33,145 nucleotides of DNA from Bacteroidales bacterium (GCA_029934515.1 JAOZMB010000023.1:1-33145), one strand, 5' to 3'; shown: positions 23,417-32,789, numbered from the stretch's first letter. Translations and numbers: made by a program. Notes: generated by a model from the letters alone, not told the origin.

Positions 23417-26400
23417 TTATTTATTCTCTTGTGGTGTTTCTTTTTCTTCTTGTGTTTGATTTTCTTTTCTCGGTGGTGGTTGTGTTTCTATAAACGATTC
23501 AAGAGTCATATAAAATGAAATTAGTCGTTGCTCGTATTCTGGTAAATTTGTAAACCATCTGTTTTGTTCTTGCTGGCTCGTTAATTGGCTTAGAATAGAA
23601 TTGTATTGAAATTTTGTTTCAATCTGGTTTCTATAAGATAAAATAAGTTTGTTACTTAGATCATTTTTTTGGTTTATTTTTAGTATTTTTATGGTCTCCT
23701 GTATAAGCATCAATGTTCTGCCAAAATCGTCTGTTAATCCGGGTAGTAGTTTTTTGTCTAACGAAAAATAATATTCCATATCTTCGTTAAAATTGTTCGC
23801 AGTGATTTCAATAATGCTGTCAGCTTTTTCATTTTTTCCTATGCTGTAATACATTTCTACCATTAACAAGTCGTAATAGTTAAACGTACTTAGTTCATTT
23901 GTAAACAAACTAAAACATTTATCAAGGACTTTTTCGGCTTTATCATTTTTGTTCTCAGCAATTAATTGTTCAGCAAGACTTTTGAAACTACTTTTGAAGT
24001 TCATTATAAAACGACGATTATTTTCATCGAGATATAATTTTTCTGGATTTTTCTCTAAGCCACCCCAAACAAATTTTTCCATTATATTCCTATAAAGAAT
24101 ATCTGAATTTACTCTTCCTTCATCAACATTGTCATTAGCTCCAGCTTTTACAGGAATAATTCTATATGCTAAACCTTCTAATTGGAAATAATTTTCGAGG
24201 TTCATATAATGACTTCTTCCTACTGTTGTTGCGTAGTAAATAGGTCGTTTCCAGTTATTTGATGCCAATAGGTCTATAATCATCATTTCACTTTTTCTGA
24301 TATGGTTCTTTTTAAAGTTCCACACAAAAGCGTCTTCTATTTTATGCTGGTCTTTTTCTGCAACAACTTTATTTTTTATGATTTCCTGTTTGTTCACAGG
24401 TATTATAATATTTGTTGTTGGCATATAGTTCACATATTCACCGTCTTGCATCGGAACTTTAAGACTTTTTTTATCACTTCCTATATGTTCGATAAATGTT
24501 TTAATCGGCAATGGTTGTTTTGATATTTCAGAAAGTAGCTCTTTTGTTTGTTTAAAAATACTTTCCATACTTGCAATATTATAATTCAATCCAGCTTTTT
24601 TAACTGTTTTTACATCTGATAATTTACCTATAAATTTAAGAAACTGCATAGGTTTAATTTCTGTGTGTCCTTTTTTTAATTGTTTATATTCATCTGAAAA
24701 AATATCTTTAAAATTAGAACTTTCGAGAACCGTAAACATGGTATCATACAATTTTTTGTACTTTTGTTCCAATTTATATTTACTTCCATTATATTTTTCG
24801 TTTATATATAAACTTGGATTTTCGGATTTGTAAATAATATCTCTTTTTCCTGGTTCGTATTTATCTGGTGTTAGCGCAAACGGTAGTGGTTCTGATTCGT
24901 ATGCTTTTTTAATCATTTGATTAATATACCAGTCAGTATTGAAGTAGCTTAAATTTATAACTCTTATATCTGTTCTGAACTCTTCTACTTCCTGAATGTA
25001 CCAAAGTGGGAATGTATCGTTATCACCGTTTGTAAAAATTACAGCATTTTTTTCGCATGAGCTTAGATAGTTTTTAGCATAATCGCTTGCTGTGTATCTG
25101 TTTGAGCGGTCGTGGTCGTCCCAATTTTGTGCGGCCATAAGAGCTGGGACTCCAAGTGCGAGTCCAAAGGCAAGCCCTGCACTTATTATTTGCGATGTAT
25201 ATTTCTTAAAGAATTTGTATATTCCTGCAACACCGAAACCAATAAAAAAAGAAAAAACATAAAAAGATGCCGCATAAGCATAATCTCGTTCTCGTGGTTG
25301 TTGCGGTGGTTGATTAAGATATAACACAATTGCTACTCCAGTAAAAAAGAAAAACAATAGAATTATCCAAAAATAATTTTTACCAGTATTATTTGAATTT
25401 AACATATACATCATTCCAATAATTCCAAGAATAAGCGGAAGGAAATAATATTTATTTTTTGCTTTATTGTTTTCCATTGCTGTTGTTACTTTGTCTTGAT
25501 TTCCAAGTCTCCATTCGTCTATGAATTTTATGCCACTAATCCAGTTACCATCTTTTACGTTTCCGTGTCCCTGAATATCGTTTTGTTTTCCAGCGAAGTT
25601 CCACATAAAATATCTAAAATACATAAAATTTAATTGATACGAGAAGAAGAATCTCAAATTTTCTGCAAAAGAAGGTGGACGTTTAGGATTATATTTATCG
25701 TAAACCAAATCGCCGTTTCTGTTTGTAATAAATTCTCCTGTTTCTTCGTTTTTTTTGGGATAATAAAAATCTTTATCATTTGTTCCTGTCCAGTATTGAT
25801 AACCGCGTACATGGTTTGGACTTTCTTGGTCGCTGTACATTCGCGGGAAGATTGTTGTATATTCTGGAATATAATTTCGTCCTATTTTGTGGTCAACAAT
25901 TTTATATTTATCATCTTTTTGTGTATAATTTGCTTTGATTTTTTCGTAAGGATTTTCTCGATTTAGTGGAGCGTTGAAATATTGTCCATGAAAAAGAGGA
26001 CGGTCTCCGTATTGTTCGCGGTTTAGATATGATATAAGCAAAAATAAATTATCTGGTTTATTTTGGTTCATTGGCGTATCTGCTTTTGAACGTATAATAA
26101 TTGTGGCAAATGAAGAGTAACCAATCAATAAAACAAGTAGTCCAGTAAAAACAGTATTTAGTGCTACTTTATTTGTTTTCAAAGTATAATAAATTCCAAA
26201 AATTAGACCTCCGAAGAGTAATAATAAATAAAAAATAAATCCAGTATTATAAGGTGCACCAAAAAGATTTGTAAAGACTCTCTCGAACCATGCGCCGAGT
26301 ATTACCGACCCTTGTATTATTCCGTACATAACGAATATAAGAAGTGCAAGAGATATTATTGCAGTTTTGATTATTCCAGCTCTTGATGTTTTATATTTTT

Positions 26401-27028
26401 TGAAATAATATACAAATCCTATTGCGGGTATGGCGAGAAGGTTTAGTAAATGAATACCTATTGATAATCCCATAAGATAGGCTATAAGAATTAGCCAACG
26501 GTTTGCATATTTTTGTTCTGCTTCGTTTTCCCATTTAAGTATTGCCCAGAATACGATTGCTGTAAAAAGCGATGATGTTGCATAAACTTCACCTTCGACA
26601 GCCGAGAACCAGAATGAATCTGAAAAAGTATAAACAAGCGCACCAACTGCACCGCTAGCGATTATTGTAATAAGTTGTGAATTGGAAATTGTTCCGTTGT
26701 CGGCAATTATTCGTTTGGCAATGTGTGTTATACTCCAAAAAAGAAATAATATTGTAAATGCACTTGCCAGAACAGAGACGGCATTAATCATAAGTGCAAC
26801 ACGAGTTAAATCGCCAAAAGAGAAAAGAGAAAAGAAACGACCAAGTAGCATAAATAAAGGTGCTCCTGGCGGATGACCGACTTCTAATTTGTGCGAAGTT
26901 GTTATAAATTCGCCACAATCCCAGAAGCTTGCCGTTGGTTCTACTGTTAAAAAATACGTTATTGCTGCTATAAAAAAAACAGCCCATCCACTGATAATAT
27001 TTATCTTCTTAAAATTTTCCATGTTCAC
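23417..27028 (-). CDS. DUF2723 family membrane glycosyltransferase-like protein
   Basis: The 1203-residue protein has about a dozen transmembrane segments in its first half, up to about residue 630. The N-terminal DUF2723 signature is clear: TVEPTASFWDCGEFITTSHKL, then VGHPPGAPLFMLLGR and an AVEGEVYATSS loop, as in GT-C glycosyltransferases. A large soluble region follows, with a helical, TPR-like stretch near 1050-1170 and a polar, proline-rich tail. The human relative TMEM260 is reported to be a protein O-mannosyltransferase; bacterial members are mostly uncharacterised. By analogy this protein may transfer a sugar to envelope proteins from a lipid-linked donor. It is a single-gene unit with its own terminator. 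The family call is firm; the activity is an inference. Confidence 0.9.
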   Translation of the reverse strand: MNMENFKKINIISGWAVFFIAAITYFLTVEPTASFWDCGEFITTSHKLEVGHPPGAPLFMLLGRFFSLFSFGDLTRVALMINAVSVLASAFTILFLFWSITHIAKRIIADNGTISNSQLITIIASGAVGALVYTFSDSFWFSAVEGEVYATSSLFTAIVFWAILKWENEAEQKYANRWLILIAYLMGLSIGIHLLNLLAIPAIGFVYYFKKYKTSRAGIIKTAIISLALLIFVMYGIIQGSVILGAWFERVFTNLFGAPYNTGFIFYLLLLFGGLIFGIYYTLKTNKVALNTVFTGLLVLLIGYSSFATIIIRSKADTPMNQNKPDNLFLLISYLNREQYGDRPLFHGQYFNAPLNRENPYEKIKANYTQKDDKYKIVDHKIGRNYIPEYTTIFPRMYSDQESPNHVRGYQYWTGTNDKDFYYPKKNEETGEFITNRNGDLVYDKYNPKRPPSFAENLRFFFSYQLNFMYFRYFMWNFAGKQNDIQGHGNVKDGNWISGIKFIDEWRLGNQDKVTTAMENNKAKNKYYFLPLILGIIGMMYMLNSNNTGKNYFWIILLFFFFTGVAIVLYLNQPPQQPRERDYAYAASFYVFSFFIGFGVAGIYKFFKKYTSQIISAGLAFGLALGVPALMAAQNWDDHDRSNRYTASDYAKNYLSSCEKNAVIFTNGDNDTFPLWYIQEVEEFRTDIRVINLSYFNTDWYINQMIKKAYESEPLPFALTPDKYEPGKRDIIYKSENPSLYINEKYNGSKYKLEQKYKKLYDTMFTVLESSNFKDIFSDEYKQLKKGHTEIKPMQFLKFIGKLSDVKTVKKAGLNYNIASMESIFKQTKELLSEISKQPLPIKTFIEHIGSDKKSLKVPMQDGEYVNYMPTTNIIIPVNKQEIIKNKVVAEKDQHKIEDAFVWNFKKNHIRKSEMMIIDLLASNNWKRPIYYATTVGRSHYMNLENYFQLEGLAYRIIPVKAGANDNVDEGRVNSDILYRNIMEKFVWGGLEKNPEKLYLDENNRRFIMNFKSSFKSLAEQLIAENKNDKAEKVLDKCFSLFTNELSTFNYYDLLMVEMYYSIGKNEKADSIIEITANNFNEDMEYYFSLDKKLLPGLTDDFGRTLMLIQETIKILKINQKNDLSNKLILSYRNQIETKFQYNSILSQLTSQQEQNRWFTNLPEYEQRLISFYMTLESFIETQPPPRKENQTQEEKETPQENK

Positions 27029-27161
27029 TCAGTTTGATTTTTAATTAAAAATAAAACTGCGAATTTAGAATTAATATTTTAAAAAACATAAACTGATTTA
27101 TTTTTTTTTGTTGCTTCAAGCGATTTTACTCGTTTATATACCGTTCTGTTTTTGATATTTT

Positions 27162-27917
27162 TTAATTATTTATTTTAGCAATATATGCAGCACCGAACGC
27201 ATTAATTATTTGCGGATTTTGTGGTACTATTATTTTTGTTTGCAGTTTTTCTTCCAGAATAATTTTCATATAATGGTGATATTTTACAACACCTCCGATA
27301 AGAAATATTGGTAAATTATCATCTGTTGGTATTTTTTTTATTCTTCCAGCTACGGATATATATATTCCTCTTGCAATATCTTCGATAGGTATTTCATCGA
27401 AGATCCATTTCATTATTTCTGTTTTTGCAAATACCGTACAGAAGCTGTTTAGTTCTTTTTTTGATTTTGATTTACTTGCCAAATCGCTCATCGCAAGCAA
27501 ATCAATTTCAGCTCTATCGGCGACCTCAGAAATATAAGCACCTGTCCCAGCCGCACATTTACTGCTCATGTAAAATTCTATAACTCTGCCTGTTTTGCCA
27601 CTTTTTAACAGTTTAATATCTTCGCCACCAATGTCAATAATCGTTTTTAGGAAAGGTGCAATAACAGAAACTCCTGCTGAGGCACAGTATAGTTCTGTTT
27701 TTATAATATCTGCATTTTTAAAATGTTTCCTGCCATATCCTGTTGTACAATTTTTTACAATATTATAAGTAGAATATATATTTTCAAGAATTTCTATTCG
27801 CTCATGTTTATTTCTGTTCAAAGTTTTAATAATATTTTTATATAAAATATTATTTTTATCATCAATAACAATAAATTTTGTATATAACGAACCTATATCA
27901 ATACCTAAATAATTCAT
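27162..27917 (-). CDS. 2-hydroxyacyl-CoA dehydratase activator (BadF/HgdC-type ATPase)
   Basis: The ORF track starts at 27941, but the family N-terminus (NYLGIDIGSLYTK) fits the internal ATG at 27917, giving 251 residues. The protein is an ASKHA-fold ATPase with the phosphate loops GIDIGS and DIGGED and the family motif TGYGR. Two cysteines, C121 (KCAAGTG) and C160 (SFCTVFAKTE), should bind a [4Fe-4S] cluster shared by a dimer; their spacing of 39 matches HgdC. Such activators pass one ATP-driven electron to a 2-hydroxyacyl-CoA dehydratase or benzoyl-CoA-type reductase. Their presence suggests anaerobic metabolism. No dehydratase subunit is adjacent, so the partner must be elsewhere. The family is certain; the substrate is unknown. 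Confidence 0.9.
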   Translation of the reverse strand: MNYLGIDIGSLYTKFIVIDDKNNILYKNIIKTLNRNKHERIEILENIYSTYNIVKNCTTGYGRKHFKNADIIKTELYCASAGVSVIAPFLKTIIDIGGEDIKLLKSGKTGRVIEFYMSSKCAAGTGAYISEVADRAEIDLLAMSDLASKSKSKKELNSFCTVFAKTEIMKWIFDEIPIEDIARGIYISVAGRIKKIPTDDNLPIFLIGGVVKYHHYMKIILEEKLQTKIIVPQNPQIINAFGAAYIAKINN

Positions 27918-27992
27918 ATTAATAATCAAAAATATTAACAAATTAAAAAAAATAGCCGATACTAATCTATAAATACTTACAGATTAATTTGT

Positions 27993-28784
27993 TTAATAAA
28001 ATTTCAAATCGGGAAAGTACTTTATAAAAACCAATTCGTAACCCAGTGCAAACAACATTATAATTATAACGAAGGCAAGGAAAATAGTAAAATTTGTTCT
28101 TTTGTTAGCTCTTTTTATCTTTTTTTGAACGACTGAAAGCGTCTCGTCTGTTTCTATTTTTTTAATATTTTCCTGAATTTTTCTTATTTCCAGGTTCATA
28201 TCATCAATATTTGTAGAAATATTATCAAGTTTTTTCGGGAAGTCTATGGTATCAATTTTATCAGATAATTGTGCTGTCGATTTGGCAAGACTTAAATAAT
28301 TATCTAACAATGTATTAACTTCATTAATTTGTTGTTTGTGTGAATATATTAGTTTATTTACTATTTTTTTTGTCTCTTCTGTATGCTTCTGTAATGCGGA
28401 TATATTTTTTTGTTCGTTTTGTTTTACATTGCGTTGCAAATCGCTGATAATTTTTTTAGATTCGGCAATCTGTTTTTTTTGCGAACTAATTATCTCGTTA
28501 ACATGTTTTTTATGAACATTTAAAACACGTTCGTTTTCTTTTTTGTTTGATTCTATAAAATTGTTTATTTTTTTCTCGTTTGCAGTTAGCGAATCACTTA
28601 AAAATTTATCCGTTTTACTTTCAATATTTATAAATCCGTTTGCATATTTTTCTTGTAATATTTTTACAGCATTTACAACTTCGCTTGATATTTCTTCTGC
28701 TCTTTGTATTTGTTTAACTGCATTTTCAAGTTTACCAAGTTCTTTTTGTAGTCTGCCAAGTTCTTGATTAATTTTTTCTTTCAT
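27993..28784 (-). CDS. Coiled-coil protein with C-terminal membrane anchor, unknown function
   Basis: The 263-residue protein is mostly a long, Lys/Glu/Gln-rich coiled coil (about 1-225) with repeats such as NEIISSQKKQIAESKK. One transmembrane segment (about 233-254, FTIFLAFVIIIMLFALGY) and a short tail follow. No signal peptide is seen, so the coiled coil should face the cytoplasm in a tail-anchored arrangement. I do not recognise a family; coiled-coil regions resemble many scaffold proteins superficially. It is followed on the same strand, 75 bases away, by the activase gene, so co-transcription is possible. A TAATTTTG box (28808-28815, minus) lies 23 bases upstream of the start as a weak promoter candidate. 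Confidence 0.7.
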   Translation of the reverse strand: MKEKINQELGRLQKELGKLENAVKQIQRAEEISSEVVNAVKILQEKYANGFINIESKTDKFLSDSLTANEKKINNFIESNKKENERVLNVHKKHVNEIISSQKKQIAESKKIISDLQRNVKQNEQKNISALQKHTEETKKIVNKLIYSHKQQINEVNTLLDNYLSLAKSTAQLSDKIDTIDFPKKLDNISTNIDDMNLEIRKIQENIKKIETDETLSVVQKKIKRANKRTNFTIFLAFVIIIMLFALGYELVFIKYFPDLKFY

Positions 28785-28921
28785 AGTTTTTATTTTTTAT
28801 TTTTTTGCAAAATTATATTTTTTCTTTAATAAAAAAAAGAAAAATGATTTTCCTCTTTTTTACATTAAATTTATTACTTCCATTATTTTTAATTTTTGTA
28901 TTAACTTTATTTCGATATAAA

Positions 28922-28980
28922 AAGGTTAATGTCTTTAAAAATATAATATATTGATAATCAATTATGATTTATTTTTGATA
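28922..28980 (+). repeat. Dispersed repeat family C, copy 4 (second half only)
   Basis: TTAATGTCTTTAAAAATATAATATATTGATAATCAA matches the second half of copies 2 and 3, including the conserved ATATTGATAATCAA. The first half is missing. It lies in the 287-base spacer upstream of the DUF4159 gene; the rest of that spacer is AT-rich and holds the promoter listed separately. Confidence 0.65.
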
Positions 28981-29006
28981 TGTTTGTCATACTTTTATAT
29001 AAAATT

Positions 29007-29038
29007 TTTGTTAAATTTTGTCATATTTTTTATATTTG
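29007..29038 (+). promoter_or_regulatory. Bacteroidota-type promoter of the DUF4159 gene
   Basis: TTTG (29007-29010) and TATATTTG (29031-29038) are separated by 20 nt, an excellent match to the TTTG / TAnnTTTG pattern of Bacteroidota. The start codon lies 33 bases downstream. This is the best promoter match in the window. Confidence 0.7.
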
Positions 29039-29071
29039 CAAAATTTATAAATTTTCAAATTATAACTTCCA

Positions 29072-29728
29072 ATGAAAAGAATTTTTTTTTTAACATTATT
29101 TGCATTAATAATTTTGCCTATTTTTTCGCAGACGAGTTCGATAAAATTAGCTTTGTTAAAATATCATGGCGGAGGCGATTGGTACGCAAATCCAACAGCA
29201 CTTCCAAATTTAATAAAATATTGTAATAAAAATCTCGGCACTAATTTTTACAAAGAGCATGTTACTATTGAATCTGGAAGTTCAGAGATTTTTAATTATC
29301 CATTTGTACATGCAACAGGTCACGGGAATATAATTTTTTCTATGCAGGAGGTTCGTAATTTACGAACATATATGTTGGGTGGCGGTTTTATACATTTTGA
29401 TGATAATTACGGAATGGATAAATATATAAGAAGAGAATTAAAAAAAATTTTTCCAGAGTATAAATTAATTGAGTTATCATTTTCGCACCCATTGTTTCAT
29501 CAAAAATATAACTTCTCTGGTGGACTTCCTAAAATTCATGAACACGATGATAAACCAGCACAGGCGTATGGAATCTTTCACGAAGGCAGAATGGTATGTT
29601 TATATACCTCAGAATCAGACCTTGGAGACGGTTGGGAAGACCAAGAGGTACATAACGATTCGGAAGAGACTAGAACAAAAGCTCTTAAAATGGGAGCAAA
29701 TATTATACAATTTATTTTTACTCAATAG
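29072..29728 (+). CDS. DUF4159 domain protein, secreted
   Basis: The 218-residue protein has a signal peptide (about 1-19, LPIFSQ) followed by a DUF4159 domain: KLALLKYHGGGDWYANPTAL, the LRTYMLGGGFIHFDDNYG motif and the ELSFSHPLFH segment. This family has a glutamine-amidotransferase-like fold by description and often lies near MoxR/DUF58 (Bat) operons in Bacteroidota, but its reaction is not known. No such partner is adjacent here. It is transcribed alone from a good promoter and converges on clpB across a hairpin. The overlapping 90-residue ORF at 29469 is a shadow. Confidence 0.87.
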   Translation: MKRIFFLTLFALIILPIFSQTSSIKLALLKYHGGGDWYANPTALPNLIKYCNKNLGTNFYKEHVTIESGSSEIFNYPFVHATGHGNIIFSMQEVRNLRTYMLGGGFIHFDDNYGMDKYIRRELKKIFPEYKLIELSFSHPLFHQKYNFSGGLPKIHEHDDKPAQAYGIFHEGRMVCLYTSESDLGDGWEDQEVHNDSEETRTKALKMGANIIQFIFTQ

Positions 29729-29745
29729 AAATGATAGATAATTAT

Positions 29746-29783
29746 AACTTTGACAAAAAGCTGTGAAACTGTTTGTCAAAGTT
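29746..29783. terminator. Bidirectional hairpin between DUF4159 gene and clpB
   Basis: Perfect 12-bp arms AACTTTGACAAA (29746-29757) and TTTGTCAAAGTT (29772-29783) surround a 14-base loop in the 65-base gap between convergent genes. There is no clear U-tract on either side. Confidence 0.6.
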
Positions 29784-29793
29784 CATAAATATA

Positions 29794-32529
29794 TTAGAAA
29801 ATCCCTTTAAACCAGTTTACTATTTTTATCCAAAAATTTTTGTTTTTTTTGTCTTGCGGTTTAATTTTTGTTATTTTTTCTTCTTTTATTTTGGGTAATT
29901 TTTCCTCTTCAATTTTTAATTTTTCAAGCTCTTCGCTTGTGATATTTGTAAATTTTAATCGTCCTTCTTTGTAATCTACATTTATAATTTTGTCTTTGCT
30001 TACTTCTGTTTTTAATATTCTTTCTGATAGTTCGTTAAGAATATATCTTTGAATTGTTCTTTTTACAGGACGAGCACCAAACTGTGGATTGTAACTCATT
30101 CTTGTTATCCAAGTTTTTGCTTTTTTTGTAAAATTAATATTAATTTCTCGTTCTATGAGTTTCGATTTCAGGCTGTTAAGTTGCAGGTTTACTATTTTTC
30201 CAATACTTGTTATCGAAAGCGGTATAAACATTATTATTTCGTCAATACGATTTAAAAACTCTGGACTCATTTTTTCTTTCAGAACTTTTGAAACGTCTTT
30301 TTTTGCTTTTGCAATTACTGTTCTGTAATTGTCTTTGTTCATTTTCTCAAAATTTTCGTTTATTTTGTCCGAGCCAGCGTTCGAGGTCATTATTATAATA
30401 GTATTTTTAAAGTTCACTTTTCGTCCTTTGCTGTCCGTAAGATGTCCATCGTCGAGTACTTGCAGGAATGTATTAAAAATATCTTTGTGTGCTTTTTCTA
30501 TCTCGTCAAGTAAAACCACTGAGTAAGGTTTTTGTCTTATTTGTTCTGTAAGTTGTCCTCCTTCATCGTGTCCTATATAACCGGGTGGCGAACCTATAAG
30601 TTTCGATACTGTATGTTTTTCCTGATATTCCGACATATCAATACGAACAATTGATTTTTCGTCATCGAACATAAACTCTGCAAGCGCCTTAGCAAGTTCT
30701 GTTTTTCCAACTCCTGTTGTACCCAAAAAAATAAACGAACCTATTGGTTTTCTGGAATCATGTAGTCCTGCACGACTTCTGCGTACTGCCTCCGAGACAA
30801 GCCGTACTGCTTCTTTTTGTCCGATAATTCTTTTTTGCAGTTCTTGTTCTAGGTTAATTAATTTTTCTGTCTCCGATTTTCTCATTTTTGTAACTGGAAT
30901 ACCAGAGATTTCTGAAACCACTTCTGCAATTAAATCGCGGTCAACAAATTCTTTCAACAAAACAGTTTCGGATTGGTTATTGTTCAAATCATTGTTCAAC
31001 TTTTTAATTTTCTGTTTTGCATCATTAATTTCTTTGTGTTGAATACGTGCAACAGTTTCAAAATCAGCTTCTTCTTTCGCAATGTCTGATTTTATTTTAA
31101 GTTCTGATATTAATTTTCTTGTTTCCGCAATTTCATTAATAATAGTTTTTTCCGATTCCCAGAATGCTCTTAATTTAGTATTTTCATCGCTTAGTTCTGT
31201 TATTTTTTCGTTTATTTCTTTTAACGATTTTTCATCGTCTTCATTTTTTAGTATTTCTTTTTCAATTTTAAATCGATTAATTTTTCGTTCAAGTTCATCA
31301 ATTTCATCAGGTAATGAGTTCATTTCAAGTCTCAGTTTTGAAGCTGCTTCATCTATTAGGTCTATTGCTTTGTCTGGCAAATATCTGTCTGTAATATATC
31401 TTTGCGATAGTTCTACTGCTGCTTTTACAGCTTCATCGCGTATCACAATTTTATGAAAATCCTGATATTTTTCTTTTATTCCTCTCAAAATCGAAATAGC
31501 GTCTTCTGTTTCTGGTTCTTTTATCATAATTTTTTGAAACCTTCTGTCTAGCGCTTTATCTTTTTCGAAATATTTTTGATATTCACTAATTGTTGTTGCA
31601 CCTATTGCTTTAAGTTCTCCTCTTGCAAGAGCTGGTTTTAGAATATTTGCAGCATCCATTGCACCGCCAGAACGTCCCGCTCCGACAAGCAAATGTATCT
31701 CATCAATAAAAAGTATAAGTTCGCCATCAGAATCGCTTACTTCTTTAACAATTGATTTCAAACGATTTTCGAACTCTCCCTGTTTACTTGCACCAGCAAT
31801 TACAGAGCCAAGGTCTAATGAAAAAATTATATTATCTTTCAGATTTTCAGGTACATCACCTCTAACAATTCTTTGTGCAAGTCCTTCCACGATAGCTGTT
31901 TTTCCAACTCCTGGTTCGCCAATAATTATAGGATTATTTTTTCTTCTTCTCGAAATTATTTGCAAAACTCTGCGTATTTCGTCTATCCTTCCTATAACGG
32001 GGTCGAGTTTTCCTTCTTTTATTTTTTCGTTAAGATTAACTGCATATAAGTTCAGAGTTTCGTATTTATCTTTTTTTATTTCTTTTTCTTTTGTAGAGCT
32101 TCTAAGTTCTTTAATTGCATTTTCCAATTTCTTTTGACTTATACCTTTCTGCATCATTATATTAGCTGTTCCATCTTTGGTCAGAAATATTCCAGACAAT
32201 ATATGTTCGATGGAAATATAATCATCTCCGATATTTTTTGCTATCTGTTTTGCTTTGTTCAGTGAAATTTCCACATTCTCTGATACCTCTAATTTTCCTC
32301 CTTCTGGCAATTCTTGATAAGATTTTATAATATTTATGACTTTCCGTTCAAGCTCATTAATATTAATACCAGTTTTTCGTAAAATAAAAGGTGTAACAGT
32401 GCTGTCTGTCTGCAATATACCTTTTAAAATATGTGCGTTTTCAATTTTTCTTTGTTTAAAGTTCTTAGCAATATCTGCTCCTGTTTTTAGTGCTTTCTGA
32501 GCAATTTTTGTAAAATCTTTATAGTTCAT
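29794..32529 (-). CDS. clpB: ATP-dependent disaggregase ClpB with altered first pore loop and C-terminal extension
   Basis: The track starts at 32637, but the family N-terminus (MNYKDFTKIAQKAL) begins at the ATG at 32529, giving 911 residues; the 36 residues before it are hydrophobic read-through. In order: N-domain (about 1-145), AAA-1 with Walker A GEPGVGKT (204-211) and FIDEIH, the coiled-coil middle domain (about 400-525) diagnostic of ClpB, and AAA-2 with Walker A GTTGVGKT (603-610), LLDEIEKA and pore loop GYIGHDEGG. ClpB pulls aggregated proteins apart with DnaK. Two oddities: the first pore loop reads A-SKQ-GEFENR where KYRGEFEER is usual, losing the threading tyrosine, and a tail of about 50 residues (862-911) ends NFWIKIVNWFKGIF. 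Confidence 0.92.
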   Translation of the reverse strand: MNYKDFTKIAQKALKTGADIAKNFKQRKIENAHILKGILQTDSTVTPFILRKTGININELERKVINIIKSYQELPEGGKLEVSENVEISLNKAKQIAKNIGDDYISIEHILSGIFLTKDGTANIMMQKGISQKKLENAIKELRSSTKEKEIKKDKYETLNLYAVNLNEKIKEGKLDPVIGRIDEIRRVLQIISRRRKNNPIIIGEPGVGKTAIVEGLAQRIVRGDVPENLKDNIIFSLDLGSVIAGASKQGEFENRLKSIVKEVSDSDGELILFIDEIHLLVGAGRSGGAMDAANILKPALARGELKAIGATTISEYQKYFEKDKALDRRFQKIMIKEPETEDAISILRGIKEKYQDFHKIVIRDEAVKAAVELSQRYITDRYLPDKAIDLIDEAASKLRLEMNSLPDEIDELERKINRFKIEKEILKNEDDEKSLKEINEKITELSDENTKLRAFWESEKTIINEIAETRKLISELKIKSDIAKEEADFETVARIQHKEINDAKQKIKKLNNDLNNNQSETVLLKEFVDRDLIAEVVSEISGIPVTKMRKSETEKLINLEQELQKRIIGQKEAVRLVSEAVRRSRAGLHDSRKPIGSFIFLGTTGVGKTELAKALAEFMFDDEKSIVRIDMSEYQEKHTVSKLIGSPPGYIGHDEGGQLTEQIRQKPYSVVLLDEIEKAHKDIFNTFLQVLDDGHLTDSKGRKVNFKNTIIIMTSNAGSDKINENFEKMNKDNYRTVIAKAKKDVSKVLKEKMSPEFLNRIDEIIMFIPLSITSIGKIVNLQLNSLKSKLIEREININFTKKAKTWITRMSYNPQFGARPVKRTIQRYILNELSERILKTEVSKDKIINVDYKEGRLKFTNITSEELEKLKIEEEKLPKIKEEKITKIKPQDKKNKNFWIKIVNWFKGIF

Positions 32530-32697
32530 TATTAAAAAAATTATCGGATTTACCACAAGTAATAATATTTGTAGTTTTAAAACAATTACTATAATTAACT
32601 TTATTTTTTTGTTAAATATAAAAAAAATTGGTGACATACATATTATTAATACTCATATTTTTTGGATAGATATTGGAAGGACATCTCAATTTTGATA

Positions 32698-32789
32698 TAT
32701 ACTAAAGTGAATTAGGTTTTCGGATTTAAATATAATTTTTCAAAAAATAAATTCATAAAAAAACCGAAAACCAATTTTACTTCAGTATA
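32698..32789. repeat. 92-bp hairpin (MITE-like) element with 26-bp imperfect inverted repeats
   Basis: The left arm (TATACTAAAGTGAATTAGGT...) and right arm pair at 22 of 26 positions, meeting at GGTTTTCGG / CCGAAAACC. The 40-base centre is AT-rich and partly self-complementary too. It fills much of the 284-base spacer between clpB and the Rpn-type gene. No coding potential is seen. Confidence 0.7.

Noticed and set aside
27927-27934. TATTTTTG box on the minus strand as activase promoter
   Set aside because: It lies only 10 bases from the chosen start codon, leaving almost no leader; the match is probably chance in AT-rich DNA.
27918-27941. Longer start of the activase gene in the ORF track
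   Set aside because: The extra eight residues are hydrophobic and precede the conserved NYLGIDIGS start; family members begin at the internal ATG.
32530-32637. 36 extra N-terminal residues of clpB in the ORF track, looking like a membrane segment
   Set aside because: They come before the standard ClpB N-terminus, are AT-driven hydrophobic codons and have no counterpart in the family; an upstream signal anchor on ClpB would be implausible.
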